Part shown: piece after piece, positions 16,732 to 26,662 of the stretch
Layout: each line of letters starts with the position of its first letter
Position numbering within the stretch: position 1 is the first letter of the stretch
Source of the DNA: JACVRX01 sp046726315
Lineage (GTDB): Bacteria; Actinomycetota; Actinomycetes; Jiangellales; Jiangellaceae
Reading direction: 5' to 3'
Length of the DNA stretch: 64,000 nt
NCBI GenBank assembly: GCA_046726315.1
Contig: JBKPAG010000014.1
Span: forward strand, 1-64,000
Position numbers and translations under genes: made by a program
The notes under the pieces: generated by a model
What the model was told of the DNA's origin: nothing
The model's input: the letters and a program-made list of their open reading frames with translations, nothing else
Database searches by the model: none

Positions 16732-18672
16732 GTGGCCATTACTTCGGTGTCCGGCACGTGGCTCGACCCAACCATGTTCCTCGACGCTCGGGTGGAGTCG
16801 CTTCTCGTCGACCTCTCCCGGGACGAGAAGATCGCCATGGCGCTGTCCGACTGGTCTCCACTGCAGCGGCGTGGCCTGCCGTGGCCGCACTACGTCGACG
16901 CGGGAACAGGCCTGCGTGGCATCGAGGGAGCTACCGCCTTCCCCGCCGGCATCGCGCTGGCGGCGTCCTTCGACGAGGACCTGGCCGAGCGCTACGGCGC
17001 TGCGGTCGGGGCGGAGGTTCGTACGGCCGGGTATAGCGTCTTGCTCGGCCCGACGCTGGACCTCGCCCGGGACCCCCGCGGTGGGCGCATCCCCGAGGCG
17101 TTCGGCGAGGACCCGTTCCTGTCCGGACTCCTCGGGGCGGCCCACGTGCGCGGCGTACGGCGCAACAACGTGATCGCCCAGCTTAAGCACTTCGTTGCGT
17201 ACAACAGCGAGGAGCGACGGACCGGTCACGGACCGCCGTGGGCTCGAGGCGAAGCAATAGACGCCCGGGTCTCCCGCGCGACGCTGCAACATGTCTATCT
17301 GCGGCCCTTCCGCATGGCCGTCGAGGCCGGCGCGTGGTCGATGATGGGCTCGTACAACCGACTCAACGGGGAGTACGTCTGCGAGAGCCGCGACGTCCTG
17401 GACATTCCGCGAGGCGAGTGGGGCTGGCGTGGCTTCTACTGCCCGGACTTCATCTTTGCCGTTCGCGACGACGCGAAGGCCCTTGCTGCCGGTCTCGACC
17501 TCGGCGCGCTCGTTGGCCCGGGGAACCGGACGGCCGAGATGCTGACGTCCCCGGATCTGCCGCCGGACACGCTCGACACGATCGTTGGCAACGTGGTGCG
17601 GGCACTTATCGGCTCTGGGCTCGCCGACCACCCGCTGCCCGAACCGGGCATGCCCTCGACTCCGGAGCACCGTGAGCTTGCTCGGGGGGCCGCTGTCGCC
17701 AGTACGGTCCTGCTGGTCAATCGCGACGACACACTTCCGCTCGGCACCGACGTCCGTTCCATCACGCTGATCGGGCCGTCCGGGGCCGACGCGATCTACG
17801 CGGTGGGCGGGTCGGCGTCGGTGACCATCAACCCCGAGCGCGCGGTGTCGCCCCTTGACGGCCTGTGCGCCCGGGCCGGTTCGGCCGTCGAGGTGCTGCC
17901 GGCGCAGGGCTCGCTAGGCGACGTCCCGCTGCCGATTATTCCGGCGGCGGCGTTCGCGCTGCCGGACGGCTCGGGCCCCGGCGTGCTCGTCGAATGCATC
18001 GGCGTGGACGGGAGTACGACGACTCGGGTGCTCCTATCGATTGACCACAGTGTTGGGCCCGACGAGATGGAGAAGGCCTGGCCGCACCGCTGGTCAACCG
18101 TGCTGACGTCAGCGGTGTCCGGACGGCACCGGCTGTCGCTGTCACTCGGCGGTCGAGCCACCGTGCGGGTGGACGGCCGGGTCGTCATGCAGGGTTCGCG
18201 AGAGCTCGAACGATTTTTCGCCGGGCCGGCTTACCCGCTGCAGCAGCTGAACTCGTTCGACGCCTACACCGACTGCCCGACCCGAGAGCAGCGGGCCTGG
18301 GTCGGCGACGGTGTGGTGCATCAGCTGGTCGATCTGACGACCAACAACGACTGGGGCCTGGCCCGTAACTACGTCGAGCTCGGCAACTCTCCGCGATCCG
18401 ACGGAATCCTGCCGATGAGCGTGGTCGGTGATATCGAGGCCGGTGGCGGCCTCACCATCCCCGACTGGTCACTGAGCTGGCTGCACGGCTCTACAACATG
18501 TACATGTACGAGGGCGACCTGCCGTGGGTACGCCGGCACCTGCCGACGGCGCAACGCGTCCTGGGGTGGTACGCCGGCTACGTCGACGCTCACGGCACGA
18601 TCAGCGACGTCCCGGAGTGGAACCTCGTCGATTGGTCGAGCATCTTCCTGTCCGGGCGCAGTTCGATCCTGA
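16732..18672 (+). pseudogene. GH3 glycosidase N-part fused in frame to GH78 rhamnosidase
   Basis: GTG 16732 (AAAGG upstream) opens a GH3 protein: 'KHFVAYNSEERRTGHG', 'SMMGSYNRLNGEYVCESRD' and the nucleophile region 'FYCPDFIF' (Asp at about residue 239). The GH3 part ends around 'SRELERFFAGPAYPLQ' (about residue 503). Immediately after, 'LNSFDAYTDCPTREQRAWVGD' (in part) begins the catalytic helical barrel of a GH78 alpha-L-rhamnosidase. About 300 residues of GH3 and 500 of GH78 are missing at the join (18225-18260). The frame then breaks near 18488 and runs on as nonsense to 18672. Confidence 0.78.
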
Positions 18673-19490
18673 CCGGGCTGTGGGGTCGTGGACTGGCCGA
18701 GTTCGCCGAGATGAGCGACGCGGTCGGCGAGCCCGGAGCAGCGGCCTGGGCACGAACCTTGTACGACTCCGCAGCCAGGGGATTCGCGGACTTTTGGGAC
18801 CAGGACCGCGGGCTCTACGTCGATCACATCGTGGACGGCGGCCAACAACCGGCGGCGTCACAGCTGGCGAACGCGGCCGCGATCGTCTCTGGTTTCGCCC
18901 CGCAGCCGCAGTGGGCTGCCATCGCCGACGCCATGACCGACCCGGACCGGGTCGTCGTTCGTTCCTGGATCGGCGCAGCCGACGGCGGCTACGACTCGCA
19001 GAAGATGGCCGCCCAGATCACCGGCGCCCTGTCCGTCGATTGGGACGTCGACCGCGAATTGGTCAGCGCTGAGCCGTTCGGCAGCTACATCGTGCACGAC
19101 GCGGTCGTTCGGGCCGGCCGGGGCGAGAAGCTGATCGACCTGGTGCGGCGGTGGGAGACGTTCCTCGTCGATGGGTACGACACCTTCGCCGAGTGCTGGA
19201 CCTGGGGCACACCGGTCCACGGATGGAGCGCAGGCCCGACTCGGGATCTGGTCGCCTACGTGCTGGGTATTACGCCGGACCGTCCCGGCTTCGCGCGTGC
19301 CCGGATCGCGCCACGACCCGGACGGCTCGACGAGCTCGCCGGTGCGGTGCCCACTCGACACGGCTTCCTTGAGGTACGCATCATCGGCTCTGACGCCGAG
19401 GTCGACAGCCCGGTCCCCGTGATCGTGGTGCGGGAGGACGGATCCGAGATCGAGCTGGCCGCGGGCACGAACAAGGTCACCGTGCGTTAG
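18498..19490 (+). pseudogene. GH78 alpha-L-rhamnosidase C-terminal part (after frameshift)
   Basis: This frame continues the GH78 barrel: 'MYMYEGDLPWVRRHLP', 'EWNLVDWSSIFLSG', 'ESQ'-like 'DGGYDSQKMAAQ' and 'FAECWTWGTPVHGWSAGP', with a C-terminal beta-sandwich ending 'ELAAGTNKVTV'. One missing C in GGC(C)TCTAC near 18488 would restore 'SWLHGLYNMYMY' and join it to the preceding frame. Alone it lacks part of the barrel and is not expected to be active. Rhamnosidases release terminal L-rhamnose, which fits the rha operon 210 bp downstream. Confidence 0.8.
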
Positions 19491-19509
19491 CGGATATCTG
19501 GGAGTGGGA

Positions 19510-19640
19510 ATGGCCATCACCTACGTAGCGTCAGCAAGTCGTTCGGCGCGGTTGCCGCAGTGCAAGAGGTCTCGGTCGAGAAATGGCGTCGTTCTTCGTT
19601 GTACTCAATGGCGTAACTCCCGACCGGGGATGCGGGTACT
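19510..19640 (+). pseudogene. 5' fragment of an ABC-transporter ATPase
   Basis: After ATG 19510 the sequence 'MAITYV' is followed, with a one-base shift, by 'VSKSFGAVAAVQEVSVE', the typical opening strand of an importer ATPase. A further shift gives 'FFVVLNG', where the Walker A region should begin, and then similarity ends. About 130 bp of what should be near 1 kb remains. It lies between the GH78 remnant and rhaI, so a sugar importer gene was probably once here. Confidence 0.5.
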
Positions 19641-19700
19641 GCCGGAGATTCTTAACCTCGATGACCAATCGGAGCGGGCGGAAGGATCGGGAGAATTGAC

Positions 19701-20882
19701 ATGACCGACCTGGACAGCACGACAAGGGCCGGGCTCTTCGATGCGCTGCGGAAGCAGCGGATCGAGACTCCGTCCTGGGCATACGGCAATTCGGGGACCC
19801 GGTTCAAGGTGTTTGCTCAAGCCGGGGTGCCGCGAACGCCGGAGGAGAAGATCGACGACGCGGCGCAGGTGCACCGTTTCACCGGGGTCGCGCCGACCGT
19901 GGCGCTCCACATCCCGTGGGACCGGGTTGGTGACTACTCGGCGCTGGCCGCGCATGCGAAGGAACGCGGTGTCTCGCTGGGCGCGATCAACGCCAACGTG
20001 TTCCAGGATGACGACTACATGCTGGGCAGCGTCACCAATCGCGACGCGGGCGTTCGTCGCAAGGCCACCGACCACCTGCTGGAATGCGTCGAGATCGCTC
20101 AGCAGACCGGGTCCCGGGATGTGAAGTTGTGGTTCTCCGACGGGTTGAACTACCCGGGCCAGGACAACATCCGGGGCCGCCAGGACCGGTTGGCTGAGGC
20201 GCTGCGCGAAACATACGACCGGCTCGGCGACGACCAACGCATCCTGCTCGAGTACAAGCTGTTCGAGCCGGCCTTCTACGTCATGGATGTGCCGGACTGG
20301 GGCACCTCGTACGCGCACTGCGTGGAGCTCGGGCCGAAGGCGACGGTGGTCATCGACACCGGGCACCATGCGCCAGGGACGAACATCGAGTTCATCGTCG
20401 CGTTCCTACTGAGGGCGGGGAAGCTCGGCGCCTTCGACTTCAACAGTCGCTTCTACGCCGACGACGACCTGATGGTCGGGTCGGCCGACCCGTTTCAGCT
20501 GTTCCGGATCATGCACGAGATCGTCCAGGCCGACGCCCTGCGGCCGGATGCCGGCATCGCGTTCATGCTCGACCAGTGCCACAACATCGAGTCGAAGATC
20601 CCCGGCCAGATTCGCTCGGTGATGAACGTTCAGGAGGCCACGGCGAAGGCGCTGCTGGTCGACCACTCAGCGCTGGCGGCGGCCCAGGACGCCGGTGACG
20701 TGCTCGGGGCAAACGCCGTGCTGATGGACGCCTACAACACCGACGTCCGCCCGCTGCTGGCGGAGCTTCGCGAGGATATGGGGCTGGACCCGGACCCGGT
20801 TGCCGCATACCACCGCTCCGGTTACGGCGAGCGGATCCGCACCGAACGGGTCGGCGGTGCAGCGGCCGGCTGGGGCGCGTAG
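19701..20882 (+). CDS. rhaI: L-rhamnose isomerase
   Basis: A 393-aa enzyme of the RhaI type (Pseudomonas-like L-rhamnose isomerase, TIM-barrel, xylose-isomerase superfamily), converting L-rhamnose to L-rhamnulose. Metal-site segments include 'ILLEYKLFEPAFYVMDVPDW' (Glu), 'TVVIDTGHHAPGTN' (Asp/His) and 'KLGAFDFNSRFYADDDLMVG' (Asp). The start has GGGAGAA upstream. It heads the rha-lut operon: the stop at 20880-20882 is followed directly by the GTG of the next gene. Confidence 0.95.
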   Translation: MTDLDSTTRAGLFDALRKQRIETPSWAYGNSGTRFKVFAQAGVPRTPEEKIDDAAQVHRFTGVAPTVALHIPWDRVGDYSALAAHAKERGVSLGAINANVFQDDDYMLGSVTNRDAGVRRKATDHLLECVEIAQQTGSRDVKLWFSDGLNYPGQDNIRGRQDRLAEALRETYDRLGDDQRILLEYKLFEPAFYVMDVPDWGTSYAHCVELGPKATVVIDTGHHAPGTNIEFIVAFLLRAGKLGAFDFNSRFYADDDLMVGSADPFQLFRIMHEIVQADALRPDAGIAFMLDQCHNIESKIPGQIRSVMNVQEATAKALLVDHSALAAAQDAGDVLGANAVLMDAYNTDVRPLLAELREDMGLDPDPVAAYHRSGYGERIRTERVGGAAAGWGA

Positions 20883-22940
20883 GTGACCACCATGACCACC
20901 GACACAACTCCGACGCCGGTTGCCGAGCTCATCGGCCGGTCCAACCGGCTCGGCTCGAACCCGCGGAACACCAACTACGCCGGCGGCAACGCCTCAGCGA
21001 AGGGCAATGTCATCGACCCGGTGACCCAGCAGCCGACCGAGCTGCTGTGGGTCAAGGGCTCAGGCGGCGACCTGGGCACGCTCACCGCTGCTGGACTCGC
21101 GGTACTGCGGTTGGACCGGCTGCGCGCGCTCGTCGTCGTTTACCCAGGCGTCGAGCGCGAGGACGAGATGGTCGACGCGTTCGACTACTGCCTGCACGGC
21201 AAGGGCGGCGCGGCGCCGTCGATCGACACCGCCATGCACGGGCTGGTCGACGCCGTGCACGTCGACCACCTGCATCCCGACGCCGGCATTGCCGTTGCGA
21301 CCGCCGTAGACGGAGAGGCACTCACCAAGGCGATCTTCGGCGACCGGGTGGTGTGGGTGCAGTGGCGGCGGCCCGGGTTCCAGCTCGGCCTCGACATCGC
21401 CGCGGTCAAGCGGGACAACCCACAGGCCATCGGCGTCATCCTGGGCGGGCATGGCATCACCGCCTGGGGCGATACCAGCGAGCAGTGTGAGGCGAACTCG
21501 CTGGAGATCATCCGAACCGCGCAGGCTTACCTGGACGAGCATGGTGTCGCCGAGCCGTTCGGGCCGGTCATCCCCGGGTACGAGCCGCTGCCCGACACGG
21601 AGCGGCGGGCCCGAGCCGCCGCCCTCGCGCCGGTGATCCGCGGGCTCGCGTCGACCGACTGGCCGCAGGTCGGCCACTACACCGACAGCGACGTGGTACT
21701 TGAGTTCGTCGCCCGGGACAAGCACCCGGCGCTGGCCGCGCTGGGTACGTCCTGCCCGGACCACTTCCTGCGGACCAAGGTCCGGCCGATGGTGCTCGAC
21801 CTGCCGGCCTCGGCGCCGCTCGACCAGACAATCGACCGGCTCATGGAGCTGCACCGCGAGTACCGCGAGGAGTACCGGGCCTACTACGAACGGCATGCCG
21901 AGCCGGAAAGCCCGCCGATGCGCGGCGCCGACCCGGCGATTGTCTTGGTGCCCGGCGTCGGGATGTTCTCCTACGGCAAGGACAAGCAGACCGCTCGGGT
22001 GGCCGGCGAGTTCTACGTCAACGCGATCAACGTCATGCGCGGCGCGGAGGCCGTGTCCACCTACGCTCCCATCGACGAGCGAGAGAAATTCCGTATCGAG
22101 TATTGGGCACTGGAGGAAGCAAAGCTGCAACGGATGCCGAAGCCCAAGCCACTGGCCACCCGCGTCGCACTGGTCACCGGCGCCGCGTCCGGCATCGGCA
22201 AGGCAACCGCAGAACGGCTCGCGGCAGAGGGTGCCTGCGTGGTTGTCGCCGACCTCGACGCGATGAAAGCCTCCGCCGCTGCGGCCGAGATCGGCGGAGC
22301 CGACATCGCGGTCGGTGTCGCCGCCGACGTCTCTGACGAGGACGCGGTGAAGGCGGCGATCGACGCGGCGGTGCTGGCGTTCGGCGGGCTGGACCTGGTG
22401 GTGAACAACGCCGGCCTGTCCGTCTCCAAGCCGCTCCTCGAGACCACGGTTCGCGACTGGGATCTCCAGCACGACGTGATGGCCAAGGGCTCGTTCCTGG
22501 TGTCGCGGGAGGCGGCTCGGGTGATGAAGGCGCAGGGCATGGGCGGCGACATCGTCTACATCTCCAGCAAGAACGCGGTCTTCGCCGGCCCGAACAACGT
22601 CGCCTACGGCGCAACGAAGGCCGACCAGGCCCACCAGGTCCGCCTGCTCGCCGCCGAGCTGGGCGAGCTCGGCATCCGGGTGAACGGGATCAATCCCGAT
22701 GGCGTTGTACGCGGATCGGGGATTTTCGCCGGCGGGTGGGGCGCCCAGCGGGCTGCGGTGTACGGCGTTCCCGAGGAGGAACTCGGCGCTTACTACGCCA
22801 AGCGCACGCTGCTCAAGCAGGAGGTACTCCCCGAGCACGTCGCCAGCGCCGTCTTCGTCCTCACTGCTGGCGAGTTGTCCCGCACTACTGGCCTGCACAT
22901 CCCCGTCGATGCCGGGGTTGCCGCGGGCTTTCTGCGGTGA
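20883..22940 (+). CDS. rhaD: Bifunctional rhamnulose-1-phosphate aldolase / short-chain (lactaldehyde) dehydrogenase
   Basis: A 685-aa fusion. Residues up to about 410 form a class II aldolase domain ('NYAGGNASAKG', 'DAVHVDHLHPDAG', 'GVILGGHGITAWGD') that splits rhamnulose-1-phosphate into DHAP and L-lactaldehyde. The C-terminal part is an SDR domain with 'VTGAASGIGKATAERL' (about residue 430), 'VVNNAGLS' and the catalytic 'YGATKADQAH'; in the family it oxidises L-lactaldehyde to L-lactate. The GTG start abuts the rhaI stop, and the stop overlaps the next start (GTGA). Confidence 0.94.
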   Translation: MTTMTTDTTPTPVAELIGRSNRLGSNPRNTNYAGGNASAKGNVIDPVTQQPTELLWVKGSGGDLGTLTAAGLAVLRLDRLRALVVVYPGVEREDEMVDAFDYCLHGKGGAAPSIDTAMHGLVDAVHVDHLHPDAGIAVATAVDGEALTKAIFGDRVVWVQWRRPGFQLGLDIAAVKRDNPQAIGVILGGHGITAWGDTSEQCEANSLEIIRTAQAYLDEHGVAEPFGPVIPGYEPLPDTERRARAAALAPVIRGLASTDWPQVGHYTDSDVVLEFVARDKHPALAALGTSCPDHFLRTKVRPMVLDLPASAPLDQTIDRLMELHREYREEYRAYYERHAEPESPPMRGADPAIVLVPGVGMFSYGKDKQTARVAGEFYVNAINVMRGAEAVSTYAPIDEREKFRIEYWALEEAKLQRMPKPKPLATRVALVTGAASGIGKATAERLAAEGACVVVADLDAMKASAAAAEIGGADIAVGVAADVSDEDAVKAAIDAAVLAFGGLDLVVNNAGLSVSKPLLETTVRDWDLQHDVMAKGSFLVSREAARVMKAQGMGGDIVYISSKNAVFAGPNNVAYGATKADQAHQVRLLAAELGELGIRVNGINPDGVVRGSGIFAGGWGAQRAAVYGVPEEELGAYYAKRTLLKQEVLPEHVASAVFVLTAGELSRTTGLHIPVDAGVAAGFLR

Positions 22941-24432
22941 CGACTGAACTTGCTGTTGCGGCCGTCGACCTGGGCGCGTCAAGCGGCCGGGTCATGGTCG
23001 GCCGGGTGGGCGAGCGACGGCTGGTGCTGGAGGAGGCTCACCGATTCCCCAACATCCCCGTGCGGGTGCGCGGGACGCTGCAGTGGGACATCCTTCGCCT
23101 CTACACCGATGTGCTCGACGGGCTGCGTGCAGCGTCCCAGCACGCCGACCTTGCTGGGCTGGGTGTCGACTCATGGGCTGTGGACTACGGGCTGCTCGAT
23201 GCCACCGGCGCCCTTATCGGCAACCCGGTGCATTACCGCGACACTCGCACCGCCGGCGTGCTTGGGCGCGTCGTCACAACTGTCCCGGAGACCGACCTAT
23301 ACACGACGACCGGCCTGCAGCAGCTGGCATTCAACACCATCTACCAGCTGGTGAGCGCACTCGACACGCCCGCACTGGATGCGGCCCGCACGCTGTTGCT
23401 GATCCCCGATCTGCTCGTTTACTGGCTCACTGGCGAGGTCAGTGCCGAGGCGACGAACGCGTCCACCACCCAGCTCTACGACGTGCGCCGCCGAGCCTGG
23501 GCCACCGACCTTGCCGCCCGGCTCGGGCTGCCGGCGCACATCCTGCCCTCAATTCGCGAGCCGGGTCAACTGATCGGAACGGTCCTCCCCGAGGTCGGCG
23601 ACGGTGTCGGATTGCCGAAAGACCTGCCGGTGATCGCGGTCGGGTCGCACGACACCGCGTCGGCCGTCGTCGGCGTACCCGCCCGGGACGAGCGGTTCGC
23701 CTATATCTCCTGCGGTACCTGGTCGCTGGTCGGCGTGGAGCTGTCCGGCCCGGTGCTGAGCGACGACGCCCGGCTGGCGAACTTCACCAACGAGGGGGGG
23801 TCGATGGCACCATCCGGTTCCTGCGCAACGTCATGGGCCTGTGGTTGCTCCAGGAGTCGCAGCGAGCCTGGACCTCTGCTGGTGTGACGATGGACCTGCC
23901 GACCTTGCTGGCTGACGCAGGCAGGGTGTCGCCGTTCACTGCAGTGGTCGACCCGGACGACCCGACCTTTTTGCCACCCGGCGACATGCCTGCGCGGATC
24001 GCCGACGCGTGCCGCGCTACCGGCCAGCCGCCGCCGAGCAGTCCGGCGGAGACTGTTCGCTGCATCATCGACAGCCTCGCGCTCGCTCACCGGCGAACAG
24101 TCCGGGAGGCCCAAGAACTGTCCGGACGAGTTGTCGATGTCGTCCACATCGTGGGTGGTGGAGCCCGCAATGCCTTGTTGTGTCAGCTCACCGCCGATGC
24201 CTGCGGATTACCGGTACTGGCGGGGCCGGTAGAGGCCACAGCGCTCGGAAATGTCGTCGTCCAGGCTCGGACGCTCGGCGCACCACTGCCGGACCTGACA
24301 GCCATGCGGGGGCTGCTGCGGGAGACCCAGGAACTGCACCGCTACGAGCCGCGCGGAGATGTGGCTGCGTGGGACGCTACTGAATCGCGGGTCTACGGGA
24401 TGCGGACGGGCGTCGGGACGGATCGTGCATGA
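22937..24432 (+). pseudogene. rhaB: Rhamnulokinase, frame broken at a G7 run
   Basis: GTG 22937 overlaps the aldolase stop. Family features of this FGGY kinase: 'AVDLGASSGRVMVG', 'LGVDSWAVDYGLLD', 'FNTIYQLVSAL', 'AVGSHDTASAVVGVPA', 'SCGTWSLVGVEL'. At 23794-23800 (seven Gs after GA) the frame reads on to a stop at 23887. The rest ('VDGTIRFLRNVMGLWLLQES', then 'VHIVGGGARNALLCQLTADA') is in the -1 frame and ends at 24432 with an ATGA overlap to lutA. One more G would restore a full kinase of about 498 aa. It phosphorylates L-rhamnulose. A sequencing error, phase variation or -1 slippage are alternatives to a dead gene. Confidence 0.88.
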
Positions 24433-25169
24433 AGGTCGCGCTGCAGGTCACCTGCGTCAACGACGCGATGTTCCCGGAGACCGGCCGGGCCACCGTGCGG
24501 CTGCTTCGCCGGCTTGGTGTCGACGTAGAATTCCCGGCCGGCCAGACCTGTTGCGGACAGCCGATGGTGAACACTGGGTATCTGGACGAGGCGATCCCCG
24601 CGGTGCGCCGCTACGTCGAGGCGTTCGCCGGTTACGACGCTGTCGTCACTCCGTCCGGGTCGTGCGCCGGATCGGTGCGGCACCAACACGCAGTGGTGGC
24701 CCGCCGGGCCGGCGACACGACCTTGATTGATGCTGTGGCCCAATTGTCGCCGCGGGTGTACGAGCTCAGCGAGTTCCTCGTCGACGTGCTCGGGGTCGAC
24801 GACGTCGGCGCCTACTTCCCGCATCGGGTCACCTACCACCCCACCTGCCATTCGCTGCGGCTGCTCGGGGTTGGGGACCGGCCTCGACGTCTGCTCGAGG
24901 CCGTGCGCGGAATCACCCTGGTCGACCTCCCGGCCGCAGAGGAGTGCTGCGGCTTCGGCGGTACGTTTGCGATCAAGAACGCGGACACGTCGGTGGCGAT
25001 GGGTGCCGACAAGGCTCGCCATGTTCGCGAGACCGACGCCGAAGTGCTGGTTGCGGGGGACAATTCGTGCCTCATGCACATCGGCGGCCTGCTGAGCCGG
25101 CAACGCGCGGGTGTCCGAGTGATGCACCTAGCCGAGGTGCTTGCAACCACATACGGCGAGGCTCGATGA
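24429..25169 (+). CDS. lutA: L-lactate utilization protein LutA (Fe-S, CCG domains)
   Basis: A 246-aa protein with two cysteine-rich CCG domains: 'QTCCGQPMVNTGY' near residue 40 and 'EECCGFGGTFAIKN' near 175, plus 'CHSLRLLG'. LutA/YkgE acts with LutB and LutC in oxidation of L-lactate to pyruvate. The ATG overlaps the rhaB stop by 4 bp and its own stop overlaps lutB by 4 bp. Position behind the lactaldehyde-forming aldolase gives a direct link to rhamnose breakdown. Confidence 0.93.
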   Translation: MKVALQVTCVNDAMFPETGRATVRLLRRLGVDVEFPAGQTCCGQPMVNTGYLDEAIPAVRRYVEAFAGYDAVVTPSGSCAGSVRHQHAVVARRAGDTTLIDAVAQLSPRVYELSEFLVDVLGVDDVGAYFPHRVTYHPTCHSLRLLGVGDRPRRLLEAVRGITLVDLPAAEECCGFGGTFAIKNADTSVAMGADKARHVRETDAEVLVAGDNSCLMHIGGLLSRQRAGVRVMHLAEVLATTYGEAR

Positions 25170-26662
25170 CCGCGACCTTCGTCGGAATGCCGGCATTCCC
25201 GGTTGCCGCCCGAGCCGCACTGGCTGATAGCCAGCTCAGACAGAACCTCGCGCATGCGACCGCGACGATCAGGGCGAAGCGCGCCGCCGCCGTCGGGGAG
25301 ATCGACACCTGGGAAGCGCTTCGGCAGGCCGGCGCCGCAATCAAGGACCACACCCTCCGGCACCTCGATTCGTATTTGGTACAGCTCGAGGAGTCGCTCA
25401 CTGCCGCCGGCGCGGTCGTGCACTGGGCACGCGACGCAACTGAGGCGTGCGCAGTGGTCGCCGACGTCGCCCGTCGGAACGGGGTCGACGAGGTCGTCAA
25501 GGTCAAGTCGATGACTACGCAGGAGATCGAGCTCAACGAGGCACTCGCGGCCGCGGGCATAGCGGCATGGGAGACCGACTTGGCCGAGCTCATCGTGCAG
25601 CTCGACGGCGACCTGCCCTCGCACATCCTGGTGCCGGCGATCCATCGGAATCGGGCCGAGGTCCGCGAGATCTTCTTGCGCGAGATGGCGAAGGTCGGTC
25701 TGTCGGCACCGGCCGACCTGACCGACGACCCGACTGCGCTGGCAGCCGCTGCCCGTCTGCATCTGCGGGAGAAGTTCATGCATGCGCGAATGGCAGTGTC
25801 CGGCGTCAACTTCGCGGTGGCCGAGACCGGCACATTGGTCGTCGTCGAATCCGAAGGCAACGGCCGGATGTGCCTGACGTTGCCCGATGTCCTCGTGAGC
25901 ATCGTCGGCATCGAAAAGGTGGTGCCGACCTGGTTGGACCTCGACGTGTTCCTCCGCCTGTTACCCCGGTCGTCGACCGGTGAGCGGATGAACCCGTACA
26001 CGTCGACATGGACCGGTGTGACACCGGGCGATGGTCCGCAGGAAGTGCACGTCGTCCTGCTCGACAACGGCCGGACGAACGTGCTGGCCAATCAGGTGGG
26101 CCGGCAGGCGCTGCGCTGCATTCGCTGCTCGGCGTGCCTCAATGTGTGTCCCGTGTACGAGCGCACAGGCGGACACGCCTACGGGTCGGTCTACCCCGGA
26201 CCGATCGGGTCCATCCTCACCCCGATGCTGCGTGGCGTCGGGCACGACGAAGCCACCGACTCGCTGCCGTACGCGTCGAGCCTGTGCGGAGCCTGTTACG
26301 AGGTCTGCCCAGTCGCCATCGACATCCCCGAGGTGCTCGTTCATCTGCGGGCGCAGGTCGTGGACGCGCACCGAGCTCGTATGCCACATGGCCAGGACGT
26401 CGCGATGAAGGCCGTAGCGTGGACGTTGGGATCGTCAGCCAGGCTCAGCGGAGCCGAACGGCTGGCCGGTATGGCCGGGCGAGTTATGACGCGTATCCGC
26501 CGCCATCGTTCGCCAAGCGGACGTGCGTCACTCGGCCGCCTGCCCTGGCCGGGCTCGCGGTGGACCGACGCACGTGATCTTCCCGCTCCGCCCACAGAAT
26601 CGTTCCGCCGGTGGTGGGCACGTACCGACGGTGGGCGTCTGGACAACGGCGGCGCGACGTGA
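25166..26662 (+). CDS. lutB: L-lactate utilization iron-sulfur protein LutB
   Basis: A 498-aa protein: an N-terminal LUD domain ('IDTWEALRQAGAAIKDHTLR', 'VKVKSMTTQEIELNEAL', 'FAVAETGTLVVVESEGNGR') and two 4Fe-4S clusters, 'CIRCSACLNVCPVYERTGGH' and 'CGACYEVCPVAIDIPE'. It is the probable electron-transfer core of the LutABC lactate oxidase. The start at 25166 (ATGA overlap with lutA) is preferred to an earlier in-frame start at 24944 that would lie wholly inside lutA. Confidence 0.94.
   Translation: MTATFVGMPAFPVAARAALADSQLRQNLAHATATIRAKRAAAVGEIDTWEALRQAGAAIKDHTLRHLDSYLVQLEESLTAAGAVVHWARDATEACAVVADVARRNGVDEVVKVKSMTTQEIELNEALAAAGIAAWETDLAELIVQLDGDLPSHILVPAIHRNRAEVREIFLREMAKVGLSAPADLTDDPTALAAAARLHLREKFMHARMAVSGVNFAVAETGTLVVVESEGNGRMCLTLPDVLVSIVGIEKVVPTWLDLDVFLRLLPRSSTGERMNPYTSTWTGVTPGDGPQEVHVVLLDNGRTNVLANQVGRQALRCIRCSACLNVCPVYERTGGHAYGSVYPGPIGSILTPMLRGVGHDEATDSLPYASSLCGACYEVCPVAIDIPEVLVHLRAQVVDAHRARMPHGQDVAMKAVAWTLGSSARLSGAERLAGMAGRVMTRIRRHRSPSGRASLGRLPWPGSRWTDARDLPAPPTESFRRWWARTDGGRLDNGGAT

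Noticed and set aside
21060..22982. 640-codon open frame antisense to the aldolase/dehydrogenase gene
   Set aside because: High-GC antisense shadow of a well-conserved gene; composition lacks any family motif.
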